A stretch of DNA of 64,000 bases, taken from the NCBI GenBank assembly GCA_033296885.1, contig MU864007.1, positions 1-64,000 of the forward strand, given 5' to 3'. The translations under genes were made by a program, and so were the position numbers. The notes under the pieces were generated by a model that made no database searches, was not told where the DNA came from, and saw only the letters and a program-made list of their open reading frames with translations. The DNA is from Triangularia verruculosa (Eukaryota; Ascomycota; Sordariomycetes; Sordariales; Podosporaceae). Below, in pieces: positions 45,915 through 57,106 of this stretch. Position 1 is the stretch's first letter. Every line of letters starts with the position of its first letter.

Positions 45915-48900
45915 CTAGCGTCTCTGGCCTGCTCCGCCACCGCCGCCCTGCTGCAGCTTCAGCATCTCGCTTTGATACCGGAGCTTGAACCCGTTGGTAA
46001 GGGCGCGCATGTCGGGGTAGGCGTTCTTCATGAGCTCGTAAGCATGGGGCACCACGCGGACGACCCAGCCGTTGACCTTGGAGTTCCTGGACGCCTTGAA
46101 GCACAGGTGGAAATAGCCCGGGTGCTTCTTGTCGATGCAGAACGCGTAGGTGGAGCGGGTTGGGTTCGCGTCGATGTAGGTTGTGAGCCATTTCTCTGCG
46201 GAGTGTGTCAGCGATCGATCCTCGACCAGAACCAAGCTATTTGGGAGGACCAAGAACTTACCAAGATCTGCACGCGAGCCCTTCTGGAACTTCTCATGTT
46301 GCATGAGCTCGTCCACCTTTCTGGCCATGGCCTTGACGTGGTCGACGATCAACTCGTCCAGATCGGTGTAGGTGTACTTGCTCCCGACCTTGAGCACCTT
46401 ACCCACTGAGAACTCATTGTCCTTCTGGAGTTCCAGCACGTCAATATGCTGGTACACACCATCTGCCACCTTCCATGTAACGGTCAGATGATCATTACCC
46501 TTGGATGATGGCCGGATGACAACCTCTCCAGGGGGCTGGCCACCGAGGTATTCCTCGGCCTGGGTACTGTTGAATGGCTTGAACAGCGGGTGCTTGATAA
46601 CCCTCTGGGTACGGCCTGTGGCCCTGTCCTTCTCGCGCAACTCCTCGCGATCTTCGTCTTCCAGCTTGTAGTCCCACTGATCGCGGCCGTGGTCGTAATT
46701 CTTGCGGTAAGCCCGGCGCATCTCTTCTTCCCGGATGGAGAGTTTGCAGGTCATATCTTTGCGGTTGATGTCGATGAGCTTGGCCTGGACCGTCTGGCCC
46801 ACACTAAGGACATCCTTGACAGAGTGACGGTTGGAGACCTCATGGGCCTCAATCCTACCCTCGATACCGCAATCCAGTTTCACAATGGCGAAGTCGTCTT
46901 TGACAACGCGGACGTTGACTGGCACAATCATGCCTTCGCACAGAGACTCTCTCGTCTCACCGGTGAACATGGTGAAGATCTGCTCGGCAGAAAGAGTGGT
47001 AAAGTTCTTGCGGAGCTCTTCAAAGGGGACCTGAAGCTCTGCCCTGATGGCCTCAAGTGTGGCACGCTTCCGTTGCGAATACTCACGCTCCAACTGCTCG
47101 GCGTACTCCTCGAGGATCAGCTCATTCACCTTTTCTTGGACATTATCATTAAAGAGTTTGCGAACGATGGCGGCTGGTCCATTGAGATCCGTCTCGGCCT
47201 TGACATCCTCTTCATCAAGTCCCAAGGCATCGGCAGCTACCTTGCGAGCCAGGTCGTAGTCTTCGGGATGGATACGTGTGTTGTCCAATGGATCCGAATC
47301 TGGATGGGTGGTGTCGTACTCGATGTAAAGGAAGCTTGCGGCATTGTTCCAGACCCGTGGGCCCAGTACTGGAATCTTGTGACGAGAGAAATCGCCGACC
47401 AGCTCGTCACGGGCGTTGACAACACCGCCATTGGCGTTGATACCCTTGATCAAGAGCTGCGCCTTGCGAGGACCAAGACCAGCAATGTAAGGAAGCAAGT
47501 TGGCTGTGTAAGCATCCTTCATAGCCTCGTTGATTTCAACACCGATAAGGTTGACCATATCAACCATCGCTGTCTCCAACTGCTTGAGGAGCTTGTCTTG
47601 TGGAAGATACTGCTGGTATGGGTGGATCTGCAATGAGATGACATCCTTGCCAAGAGCGGCATACTCCTTCAAGGGGTTTTGCATGTACCGAGCCAGAGCA
47701 ATACAGTATCGGGTAAGGGGGTTCAGTGTTGGGTGCTCCGCAACACCACGGGGGCTGTCCTTGTACAGGCGAGCAACCTCGTCATTGACTACAATGACGT
47801 CCAACAGGTCTACACGGCTTTCGTCGGTCTCTGGATCAGGATAGGGAGGGCCCATAAGGCCCTTGTCACTGATGAGGCCCTCAACATCTTTGATGAGGCG
47901 TTGTGTATCTGCCGAGAAGCCACAAATGCCGACCATATCGAGCTCTTTGCGTACGCAAAGCGAGGCAAATTCCTCGCGCTGGTTCTCATCGCGAGCAAGA
48001 TTGCTAAACGTGCCGTACTCATTCACCTTGCCGTGCTCGTCCATACTCGCCCAGTAGATAGGGTCCCGGCCAGGGTCGCCCATGCCGTTGGTGAGCACCA
48101 GCACACGAGGCACTGTGCCCAGGACCATGCCCTTGGGCTTGATCGGAGCCTGATCAAGTCTCTTTGAATACTCCTCACGGCAAGCTTGAAGGAGTCTGTC
48201 TTGGCACGCGGTCCGCATCGAGTCCTTGACACCCTTTTCAATCACCTTGTGGAGGCGGTTGATAGCTATGTCGAGTACCTTTTCTCTCTCACGGTTCCAA
48301 GCATCGGCGAGGTCGCTGAAGTTCTCCGACGCGAAGTCTTGATAGAGACCTTTCCTGAAGATGCGTTCGTTGCTATGTTCGACGCGAATTTCCACCAGGC
48401 CTTCTTCTTCCGCCTTCATCATCTTCAAGAATACCTCGGGCCGAAGCGCGAGGTCCATGATGCTGTAGTTGACCAAATACTTGATCTCGTAATATGGATG
48501 AGACTCGTCAATCTTTCTGAGACCCTTTTCGGTTCGACGGCAGTTCACAATGCCATTGCCGTAATAGTGTTTCCGGAAGAACTTGCGCATTCGCGGGCTG
48601 ACGAACAGTTCTTCGGCGTACATCTGGCGCGCGGCATTGGTAACCTGCTCGGCAGTATAGAAGTAGTTGTCAACTAAACTATCCGCGAGCGTCAACGGGT
48701 CCTTGGCGTTGTCGTCTGACGACACCCTCTTTCCATCCTGGAGCGCGTTTCTGGCAAGCTGATCAGGCGAGATGCCGAGTGCCTGCACGAACTCATAGGC
48801 TTTCGATTTTCTGATTCGCTCAAAAAGGGCAGTCTTGGTTCCAGGGCGCTTGAGCTGTTCGGTTTGACCACCCTCCTCTTCGGCCGCCATGGCAGCGGCC

Positions 48901-50366
48901 TGCTTGATGTCTGCAGAGTACCGGAAATTGAAATACTCTTGGAGGTCCTGCAATTCTTCCTGTGTTACGGCCGCGCGAGTCATCCCTTCAATGATATCGT
49001 CTTGGACCCGGAGTTTTTCTCTTAATTTGCTGTATGACTTCTCGAGAACTGTCCGCTTCTCAATCAGGGATCGGAATTTGATGTCGAGTTCGAGAATGCG
49101 CCAGAGGTCATCCTGGTTCAGCAACTTCTCAGCGTCAATGTTGAAGGCGGGAGCATCAGGGTCATCACGATCGAGATTTCGTGATTTCTTGGCATGAATG
49201 AGGTAGTCTCGGCGTTGTTGGAAGACGAAAGGCACTTCATAGGCGTCAATGACGAAGAACTCGAGTACCTGACCGACAGCCTTTGTGAATGGTCCTTGTA
49301 AATCGCCCGAAAGGCGCTTTTGGGGCAGAATAAGGTTCGTAATCCATCTGGCCTCCTCCTTGAATCCTTCCGCCGATGTTTGCTGGTGTTGGAAGGGCTT
49401 GCGATCCAGCTGGAAGCGCTCCGGGTCATCGTTGACACGAATCTCGTTGTCCTCGTCGGTAAGAAGCTTTTCCTTGAGCTGCGAGGGCTCAAAGACATCC
49501 TTGAGTTCGATCTGCTGCTCCTCACGTTCGCGCTCCTCCTCTTCCTCCTCCATTTGCAGAGCCCAGTCGTAGTCTTCGCCATTGCCAAAGATGGCTTCCA
49601 TGTCATCGAGGGCCTCCTTGTCAAGCCCAGTTGCATCGACGGTGAGGCCTTTATCTCTCGGCCGGGCAACTTCCAGATCCTCCTGGCGTTGGATGCGTTC
49701 CTCATCGTCTTCTGGGTAATCTTCCTCGATGAAATCATCGAATTCGTCGGCCTGGCGGTGATTCTGGCGCCCATAAGCTCGGTCGTCGCCCATCTCTTCG
49801 TCATCATCGGAGAAAATTTCGGCAAGGCCGCGGCGCTCGGGGCCGCGATCCTCATCGCGATGGCCGCGCTTCAACCGCTTGAACTTGGTTTGCTAGGCTA
49901 GATGTTAGGTTTTCACAAGGGTTGGCATAATGTGACGTCTGGACGTACCTGAGGTTGTGCTTTGCGCCCCCAGTCAGGGTTGGCCTCGCCAATGAGGTCG
50001 AGATCTTCTTCATCAAGCTGCTCTTCTTCGCGCTCGGCTCTCCTGCGTTTCTTCCGGTTACGTCGTTCTTCAACATCTTCGTCTTCCTCCTCCTCCTCAT
50101 CTTCATCGACGATGAAGCCTTCTCTAATCTAGGCACGTCGGAAATCGATTAGTATTGGTGGGCTAAAATGATGGCAGAACGCGGAGTATGGGGCGTACTC
50201 TTCTCGCCTCTTCCTCATCATCGTCATCATCCTCCTCCTCGCTGGAATCATCGATTAAGGGCTTGTCTCTACGTCTCTCACCGCCCTCCTCATCGAAAGA
50301 GGCATCGTCATCCTCGTCATCAAGCTCGGCCTCGCCATCGATCAAGTTGCGCAAGTCGTTGCTCAT
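45915..50366 (-). CDS. spt6: Transcription elongation factor and histone chaperone Spt6
   Basis: Nuclear chaperone that travels with RNA polymerase II and reassembles nucleosomes. Four exons (50199-50366, 49949-50128, 46262-49892, 45915-46195) give 1419 aa, normal for fungal Spt6. The first 200 residues are acidic and disordered with basic patches (RRNRKKRRR). The Tex-like core follows, with a helix-turn-helix part, a YqgF/RNase H-like domain around DPIYWASMDEHGKVNEYG and YCIALARYMQNP, a helix-hairpin-helix with LLPYIAGLGPRKAQLL, an S1 domain around CEGMIVPVNVRVVKDDFAIV, and the C-terminal tandem SH2 (from HPLFKPFNSTQAEEYL on) that binds the phosphorylated polymerase linker. The last intron (46196-46261, 66 nt) has no stop and keeps the frame, so it could be mistaken for coding; family alignment and GTAAGT, GCTGAC and GCAG signals mark it as an intron. 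The protein ends in a Gly-rich tail. Confidence 0.96.
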
Positions 50367-52341
50367 GTTCGCGGTTGGGATCGCGCAAACAGGGTGTCGG
50401 TCTGCAGCAGTATTACGGAGTTAAGTTGGCGCGTTCTGTCGCTTGGCCGAAAAGCGGTCACTTGCGATAATGGAAGCGCCGCTGACAATTGAACGTAGAT
50501 GCGTGATGAAGAAGGAAAGAAAGAAACGAGACAGAGAAGGGAGTGGCTGGCGCAAGTTGTTGTCCAGCGGGTGGTGGGGATCTCAAAAGGTTCTGGCTGC
50601 CTGCTGCCAAAAGCTGCCGGCGACACGGACCGGGAAGGCTGACGCTGCGAAGCCAAAAAGATTGGATTTTTTGGAGCAGTGCACGCCCCAACTGTGGCAC
50701 CGAGACGCGTTCAGCCTCGCCTATGGTGTAAATGAACGAGAAGCTAGAGTGGCCCGTGCTCAGCTTAGGTGATGCCAAATCCGTCCCTCACACTCACTTT
50801 TAACGCAACCCGATAGACTCGATACTCGACAGCTTCCATGTTAGAACTAGTGCTTTAAAATAAGTCATATCTTCTCTATTCTGTTACGACCTCGACACCC
50901 AAAGATGTCCACATGCTTACACCGACATCGCACTGCGATATTCCGTTTACGACAGGTGAATCTCACTCTACAACAACTGCCAATATAGAGTAGATGTGCG
51001 TACTATGTCACCTTACAACTTTCTCATCGTTGGACGCACCTCAATTTTGCCTTATCCCATGTCCTGTTGGCCTTGAGCCCAGTCTGGTATCTTATCCCGG
51101 CCCTGGCCACGTGGGTTCGGCGTACGGTCCCCGGATAGCGGGGCGGCGCGGGGGTGGAAGCAACCCAGGAATCTCCTTGATGCGTAGTGGAGGCCCTGAA
51201 CAACTCGGCTCTTGGACACCGGGGGATGAGATCATCGACGGCAACTGGCTGTGGCGCGGCGTAAAAGCCATACATGACCGTTTCTTAAACGCCAGCGCTT
51301 ATCCCCGCGGTTGTGGACGATAGCTCTCTTCAGATATAGAGGGGTCGCATGAAATTCTTCCAATCAGGCCAAAAGGCATGGTTCAGCAAAACCAAAACCA
51401 GACGAAACACGCCTGCCCCTATTTCACGCGGCGGATTCGAGATAGTCTCCCAATGCAAGGGGACCGTTCATCCTGCACCTTGAGATTCCATTCGTAATAA
51501 GATGACCTCGTCAGAACGAACGGACCTAGCCCAGCTCCCAGACCTCTTCGCAGTTGGGTCGCTATCACCGAGCAGCAACCTGATCCAAACACTGTGCTCT
51601 GAGACCTCTGCGCCTTTTATTTGCATCTTTGCTTTACTCGGTACTGTTGAATCTCATCCAAGACATTCAATATTGGCGGTAAACCAGCCGTTCTGAAGAA
51701 ACCATTGGTGAGAGTGCAGTGGCAGTTGGCAGGTGGAGGGCACCTTGATGGGACGTGCCCCTGGCTCGTCCCCTGTCCCCCCAATCGCAGGGGATCACGG
51801 ACACCACCCCTCCTTTGTGCCTCGTTTCTCTCCTCGCAGCCCAGGCCACCTCCTGGAACCCCACATTGACTGCCACTGACCATCCGCGACACTCAGTCTG
51901 GGAAACGTCCACATCCCCCGATTTTTTTCTTGAATGGAACCTCTCTCTCCGCTGCCATCACTATAAGGCCTCATTGTCTTCTTGAACCTGTGCTGCGCCG
52001 TGTATTTCCATATCTCGTCGCCCAACGACTGTACCACCTCAGGGACCCACGAGGACCACCCCATCACCTCGTTTGCCTGACCCACCGCTCCTTGACGCGA
52101 CAAGCCCAACACCCCAAGGACGTACGCGAGAACTGTTACCAGTGATAACCCAGGTCTCGGTATCCTCGAAAAGTCCAACACCAGACGGCAGACCGCTTCC
52201 TATCGGCGCCAGACAAACGGTCTAAAGCCGCCTACCTGTATTGCCTCCTACCCGCAGGGAATGCGATCAGGTTCGGCGCACACTCAATAATTGCCAGACA
52301 ATCCTGATTCACAACTCCTCGCGAATTCCGAACTGCCTACC
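50367..52341. other. Divergent gap of 2 kb between spt6 and the MAPKK gene
   Basis: Should contain both promoters. The part from about 51880 to 52341 is pyrimidine-rich and looks like a long MAPKK leader. No coding frame with recognisable features and no RNA gene was found. Confidence 0.5.
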
Positions 52342-54205
52342 ATGGCTGACGCATTCGCTCCGCGCTCGATGAAGCGCAAGAACGTCAAGGGTCTTGCCCT
52401 GACACCTGCTGCCCCTAAACCTCCTCCGACGGCCGAAAATGCCCGTCCAAAGGGGGGAGACGAACAGCTGGAGATCGGTATCGAGTTCCACATGGACCTG
52501 AGACCTGAAGACTTGGAGATTATCAAGGATCTGGGTGCTGGCAATGGCGGAACTGTCAGCAAAGTCAGGCATATCCCAACCAACACCGTGATGGCTCGCA
52601 AGGTTGGTCTTTCCAAAGTGGCTTGCTCGGATCCTTGTTCTAACATTCCTATACTAGATCATTCACGTCGAGGCCAAGAAGGAGATGCGGAAGCGTATAG
52701 TTCGTGAGCTCCAGATCATGCACGGCTGCCATTCCGACTACATCGTCACTTTCTACGGCGCTTTCCTCAACGAGAACAACGATGTGATCATGTGCATGGA
52801 GTACATGGATGTTGGGTGCGTAGCTTTTCTGCACATATAGTGTTTGACACAGCTGACAGTAACCATGACAGCTCTCTGGACCGTGTATCACGAGTATTTG
52901 GTCCCGTGCGTGTGGATGTCCTCGGCAAAATCGCTGAAGCGACGCTTGGCGGTCTTACCTACCTCTACTCAAAACACCACATTATGCATCGCGACATTAA
53001 GCCCTCCAACATCCTCGTCAACTCCAGGGGGTCTATCAAGCTGTGCGATTTTGGTGTCTCGGGCGAGCTGATCAACTCGATCGCCGACACCTTTGTTGGT
53101 ACGTCAACATACATGGCTCCTGAAAGAATTCAGGGCGAAAAGTATACGGTCAAGTCGGACGTATGGAGTTTTGGGTTGTCCATCATGGAACTGGCCATTG
53201 GCAAGTTCCCATTCGCCGCAGCGGACCAACTCTCTGATGCCGAGAGCGCCCCTGCCGGTATTCTTGACCTGCTTCAGCAGATTGTGCACGAGCCTGCGCC
53301 CAGGCTACCCAAGAGCGATGCGTTCCCACAGATTCTTGATGACATGATTCAAAAATGTCTGTACAAGGAGCCCGAACGCCGACCAACCCCTCAAGAGCTT
53401 TTTGTAAGTCGTACCTCCTCAGCAACCAAACACAGCGTTCAACTCGAGTGCTAATCTCTACCGATAGGACCGCGATCCTTTTGTACAAGCAGCCAAGAGA
53501 ACCCCTGTTGACCTGAGAGAATGGGCTTGTGGTCTTATGGATAGGGATAATCGCAAGTCCCACCTGGCGCCACAGCTCTCTCCAGCTACCGAGGATCTCC
53601 TGCGCTCAGGCAGTTCGCCTTCATACCAAGCACAGAATGAGGGGGGAGTTCAGCAAACGCCCACTTCAGGTGAGATTCCCATCTTGGGGACCATGGTGTC
53701 ACCTCGTGACCAATTTGATAGCGTACCGACACGACCCCCGCCACGCAGCGGCAGCGGATCCATCAGCCTTGGCCGCCCAGGTGGAGCGAATGTACATCCG
53801 GGAATGGGACCGCGAGTAGCCAGCTCAAACTCGGTGATGCAGCATAGATCTAGGCCATCCGGATCTATTGCCTATGAAGAGCAACAACCCCCTCGTCGTA
53901 CCGCCTCCCCCAGCATGGCCCCTCCCCATCAGCGCCCAGCTCCACCTCCTCAACGTACTGCCTCTCCCAGCATGGCCCCTCCGCCTCAGCGTACAGCGTC
54001 CCCGAGCATGGCTCCTCCTCCGCGCACATCGTCCCCCAGCACTACTACCAAGCAGACCACCATGTCGCTGCCCATGCGGCCAGCTCCTCCCAGCGGGCCT
54101 CTCCCTCCTGCACCACGAAGACAGTTGACGTCTGAAGAACTGAGAAGAGAAAACCTTCGGCGGGCTATGGGGCCGGGGTCCTCTTCAGGCGGCAAGCATT
54201 ACTAA
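52342..54205 (+). CDS. mek2: MAP kinase kinase of the Ste7 group (Neurospora MEK-2 / Magnaporthe Mst7 type)
   Basis: Dual-specificity kinase of the Fus3/Kss1-type cascade, which controls mating, hyphal fusion and infection-related development in relatives. Four exons (52342-52602, 52658-52815, 52872-53403, 53468-54205) give 562 aa. An N-terminal MAPK docking site is visible as MKRKNVKGLAL (10-20): basic cluster plus Leu-x-Leu. Kinase domain about 56-340: P-loop LGAGNGGTVS (64-73), HRDIKPSN (179-186), DFG (199-201), and the MAPKK activation loop NSIADTF with phosphorylatable Ser209 and Thr213. The C-terminal tail is disordered and Pro-rich, with three RTASPSMAPP repeats and a fourth degenerate unit. 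The first donor is GTTGGT, weaker than the others, but the phases and the kinase alignment support it. The Ste7 rather than Pbs2 or Mkk1 assignment rests on the N terminus and the activation loop. Confidence 0.93.
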
Positions 54206-54860
54206 AAGAAAAAAACCATTCGTACGAGAAAAGGGTGTTTCCTTGCATCAAAAAGTCATCTCTTTTTCGACATATCCTTCTCTTCACAATTTTTCCCCAC
54301 TAATTCTCTCTATCTCAACTCGCATTTCTCTTCTACCACTCGTCTGTTCAGAGTCATGGGTACAAAAAGAATATTTACATATCTTGAGTGAGATGAGATA
54401 CCAGTTCGATTTCAGCAGGCAAATCAACCAATTCGGCACATATCCAGCCAACGAGGTTGACTACTATCAGACATCTGATGTCGCCCGGCTACATACGCCC
54501 ATTCTATTCTGGCAGGTTATGGAGGGGATGGTTGGTCTTTTGACGAGTCTGGGAACTAACAGATGGGTGGGTGGGTGGTTCTTGGGTATCATGCCAATTG
54601 GTTAGATCTGAAAGGGCTCGAGATGGAAGATAATGGGAATTGATACAATGTGCAATCTACTCTGCTGGACACTTATGTCTGTGAATTTTGTTCTGTTCTT
54701 TGTATCTTGTTATGAGAAGGTACCTGAGGCATGTTGTCTCGATGTCACCTGATTCTCAAATGGACTCTGTGTGGAAAATTTGGTGTCTCATTGTTGCCTT
54801 GTCCAGCAAGTTCAACTTCGCTACTTCTTCTCTATCTGATTGGACATCCAATTGGCGGTG
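54206..54860. other. Convergent 3' region, nothing recognised
   Basis: About 650 nt between the ends of the MAPKK gene and the HAD gene, with T-rich stretches typical of fungal 3' UTRs. A long frame at 54688-55347 on the plus strand is antisense to the HAD gene. Confidence 0.5.
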
Positions 54861-55815
54861 TCAAAGCTTCCCCTCCTCCAAGACCTCGATTAACTCATCC
54901 AGCCTCTCAATCACCAGGTCCGTATGGTCATGGTCGACGAGATGCCGGTTGACATCATTCACCAGCAACACCGTCTTCGCACCCGCTCTCCTCCCCGCGG
55001 TGATATCGTCCACCGAATCACCCACCATAATCAGCTGGCTTGCATCCGCCACCTCCTCCCCTTGCTCCGTCTTCAACAGCTCCCCTTCCGTCTCCCCCTC
55101 GGCAATCTTCTGCTTTTCTTCACGCTCGTCAGCTGGAATTCCCGCCTCGCCGGTGGATTTCCTGACCAGCCCCCAGCTCCGCGCAATGTGGAGGATCCCC
55201 GCGGGATCGGGCTTGGGAGGCCGGAAATCACGGGTGACGATGGGACCGAAGGCGGATTCGGGGAGGAACTTGTCGAGGAGGTTCTGGACGGGGAGGTCAA
55301 AGTTGCGGGTGCAGATGCCTTTCCTGACGGAGCGGGAGTCGAGGTAGGACATGAGGGAGGCGAGGCCCGGTTGGGGCACCTGGGTGAGCATGGCTTCGCG
55401 TTCGATTTGGCGGATCTTCTCCATGGCTGTGTGCTGGTCGGCTGGGGTGGGGAGGGAGTAGACGTGGTCTAGGATGTCGGTGGACTTTGGGATGCCGAGG
55501 GCGGAGCGCATGGCGGCGAACATGTAGGTTTGAGGTTCACTATCTATGGTGTTAGTACATTGTGACATGGAAGCAAATTGAGACATGATAGCTGATGAGC
55601 GCTGGTTTGGCGTTCTGAGACATATCATAGATGTTGTGACACCGTTCAACGTCTACGTCTCCAATGACAAAGTCAAAACTGCAAAGACAATAAGCTCACC
55701 ATAGCGTCCCGTCGACATCGAAAACGATGCCCTCTAGCTTCCGAGTGTTGGGGCTAGGCACAAACGGCTGTTTTAACGGTGCAAATTTCCACGGGGCTGA
55801 AGTAACGGTGGACAT
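54861..55815 (-). CDS. HAD-superfamily hydrolase (phosphatase-like)
   Basis: Two exons (55700-55815 and 54861-55539; donor GTGAGC, acceptor GATAG, phase 2) give 264 aa. Motif I is VFDVDGTLCEP, created partly by the splice, with the nucleophile Asp and the Asp+2. The helical cap follows (MFAAMRSALGIPK to about 110), then motif II region KGICTRNFD, motif III Lys in FRPPKPDPAGI and motif IV VGDSVDDITAGRRAGA. The arrangement is that of phosphoglycolate phosphatase-like HAD enzymes, close to an uncharacterised yeast-type group; the substrate is unknown. A charged insert of about 40 residues (Glu/Lys-rich, ADEREEKQK) lies between motifs III and IV. An in-frame ATG at 55836 would add MRKFWPI, giving a more presequence-like N terminus, so the start is uncertain. 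Confidence 0.85.
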
Positions 55816-57106
55816 GATGGGCCAGAATTTTCGCATCCCAATTGTCTGGGAGGTACTTGGGGAGTGAGAGGTGCGGGGTCGTTGAGGACAACAACCCTAT
55901 TATGAGAGATGGTAGAGAAAGTGAGGGTATCACAAGATATTAGTGATGACTGATGAGGGGCTTTTGTCAAGACCCAATTCGTAAATGCCAAGAGATATAG
56001 CTCCAAAGATCGATCGATGCTTAAATAAACGGCAAAGGTGAGGTTTTAGGTATCAAGAACTCGGTAATAACCAGAAGAAGAGTTAATCAATCAGCAGCCC
56101 AGTTTGAAACAATACGAAGTACTCGTGTACGTCGCACGCTGTCAAAGGAAGTCTCACTTGACCCCGCGATTTCACTTTTGCTTGCTCAACTGGCGGTTTC
56201 TTTGGACATTTTAGGGCTGGTACGTCACTGACACATGGGGGGCACCATTAGGTGATGGATCAGCAAACGACTCGCAAAACGATCCCCGGTCTGGCAGTCC
56301 CATGCAACGGCCTGACAGGGCGAAAGCTTCCGCGGAAATATCCGCACACGTGGGCGACAGAATTATTTGTGACAAAGCACGTTCGACCTGGCTGACCTGG
56401 CTCAACTATCACCGTTCAACTACTATCAAATCACCTATCACTTTAAGAAAGACAAGAAGTCGATTCTTAAGCAACTTTTAACCATTCTTTGAATTTGTCT
56501 GGACTTTTAAATCCAAACTGGTGGTTTATCCGTCGTTGAAAATGTAAGCCTGATATTAGCTTGCCACAAGTAATTCTGTTACCTACATGCCGCCTTTTCC
56601 AAGGAAGCGGCGGGGTGCGATGCCATGGAAGGCTCGAACGGCGGCAGCAAGCTGAGGCAGGCTGAGGCAGGAGGAAGCCGCTGGTTACCTACCGGAAGCT
56701 GCCCCCAAGCTTGATCTCGGGACCAGCCTTCCATGACGGCTCAAAGAAAGTTGGAACCAACAAACAAACGATTCCCGACTCTATACTTCAATTTGAATCC
56801 ATCCGAACGTCTAGAACCGTCCCTTTTCTCCCTTCGTGTCCCTGCGTTTCCCCTTTCCGACACTGACACGTCTTTACGACTACTTACTTGTCGGAACCTC
56901 CTGTCGACCTCCTAAGCTACCGCCGCTTTCGCGCGACGCTTTTCCCCAGATTGGCTATGAACTGCTAAATGAGCTCCTCTCCGACATTGCCTTCGCCAGG
57001 CCAATGGCCACCGCGAAGGCCATCCAAAAGAAGTGTAAATGATGGATAATCATTGCTCACGCGACGTCATTTGTGTAACTAATACTGATATTTTGACTTT
57101 TAGAAA
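55816..57106. other. Divergent promoter region; possible 5' UTR intron at its end
   Basis: 1.29 kb between the HAD gene (-) and the transporter-like gene (+). Direct repeats of AGGCTGAGGC occur near 56653-56670. At the right end a GTAAAT donor (57035), branch point ACTGAT and TTTTAG acceptor (57101-57103) suggest an intron in the leader immediately before the ATG at 57107; joining coding upstream of it gives a stop or the wrong phase. Confidence 0.45.

Noticed and set aside
46590..47636. Plus-strand open frame of 348 codons inside spt6
   Set aside because: Antisense to the conserved S1 and Tex-like core of Spt6; no independent support.
56836..57042. Upstream coding exon for the DUF2421 gene
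   Set aside because: Joining it through the GTAAAT or GTGTAA donor to the exon at 57104 gives a stop or the wrong phase, so it is treated as leader sequence.
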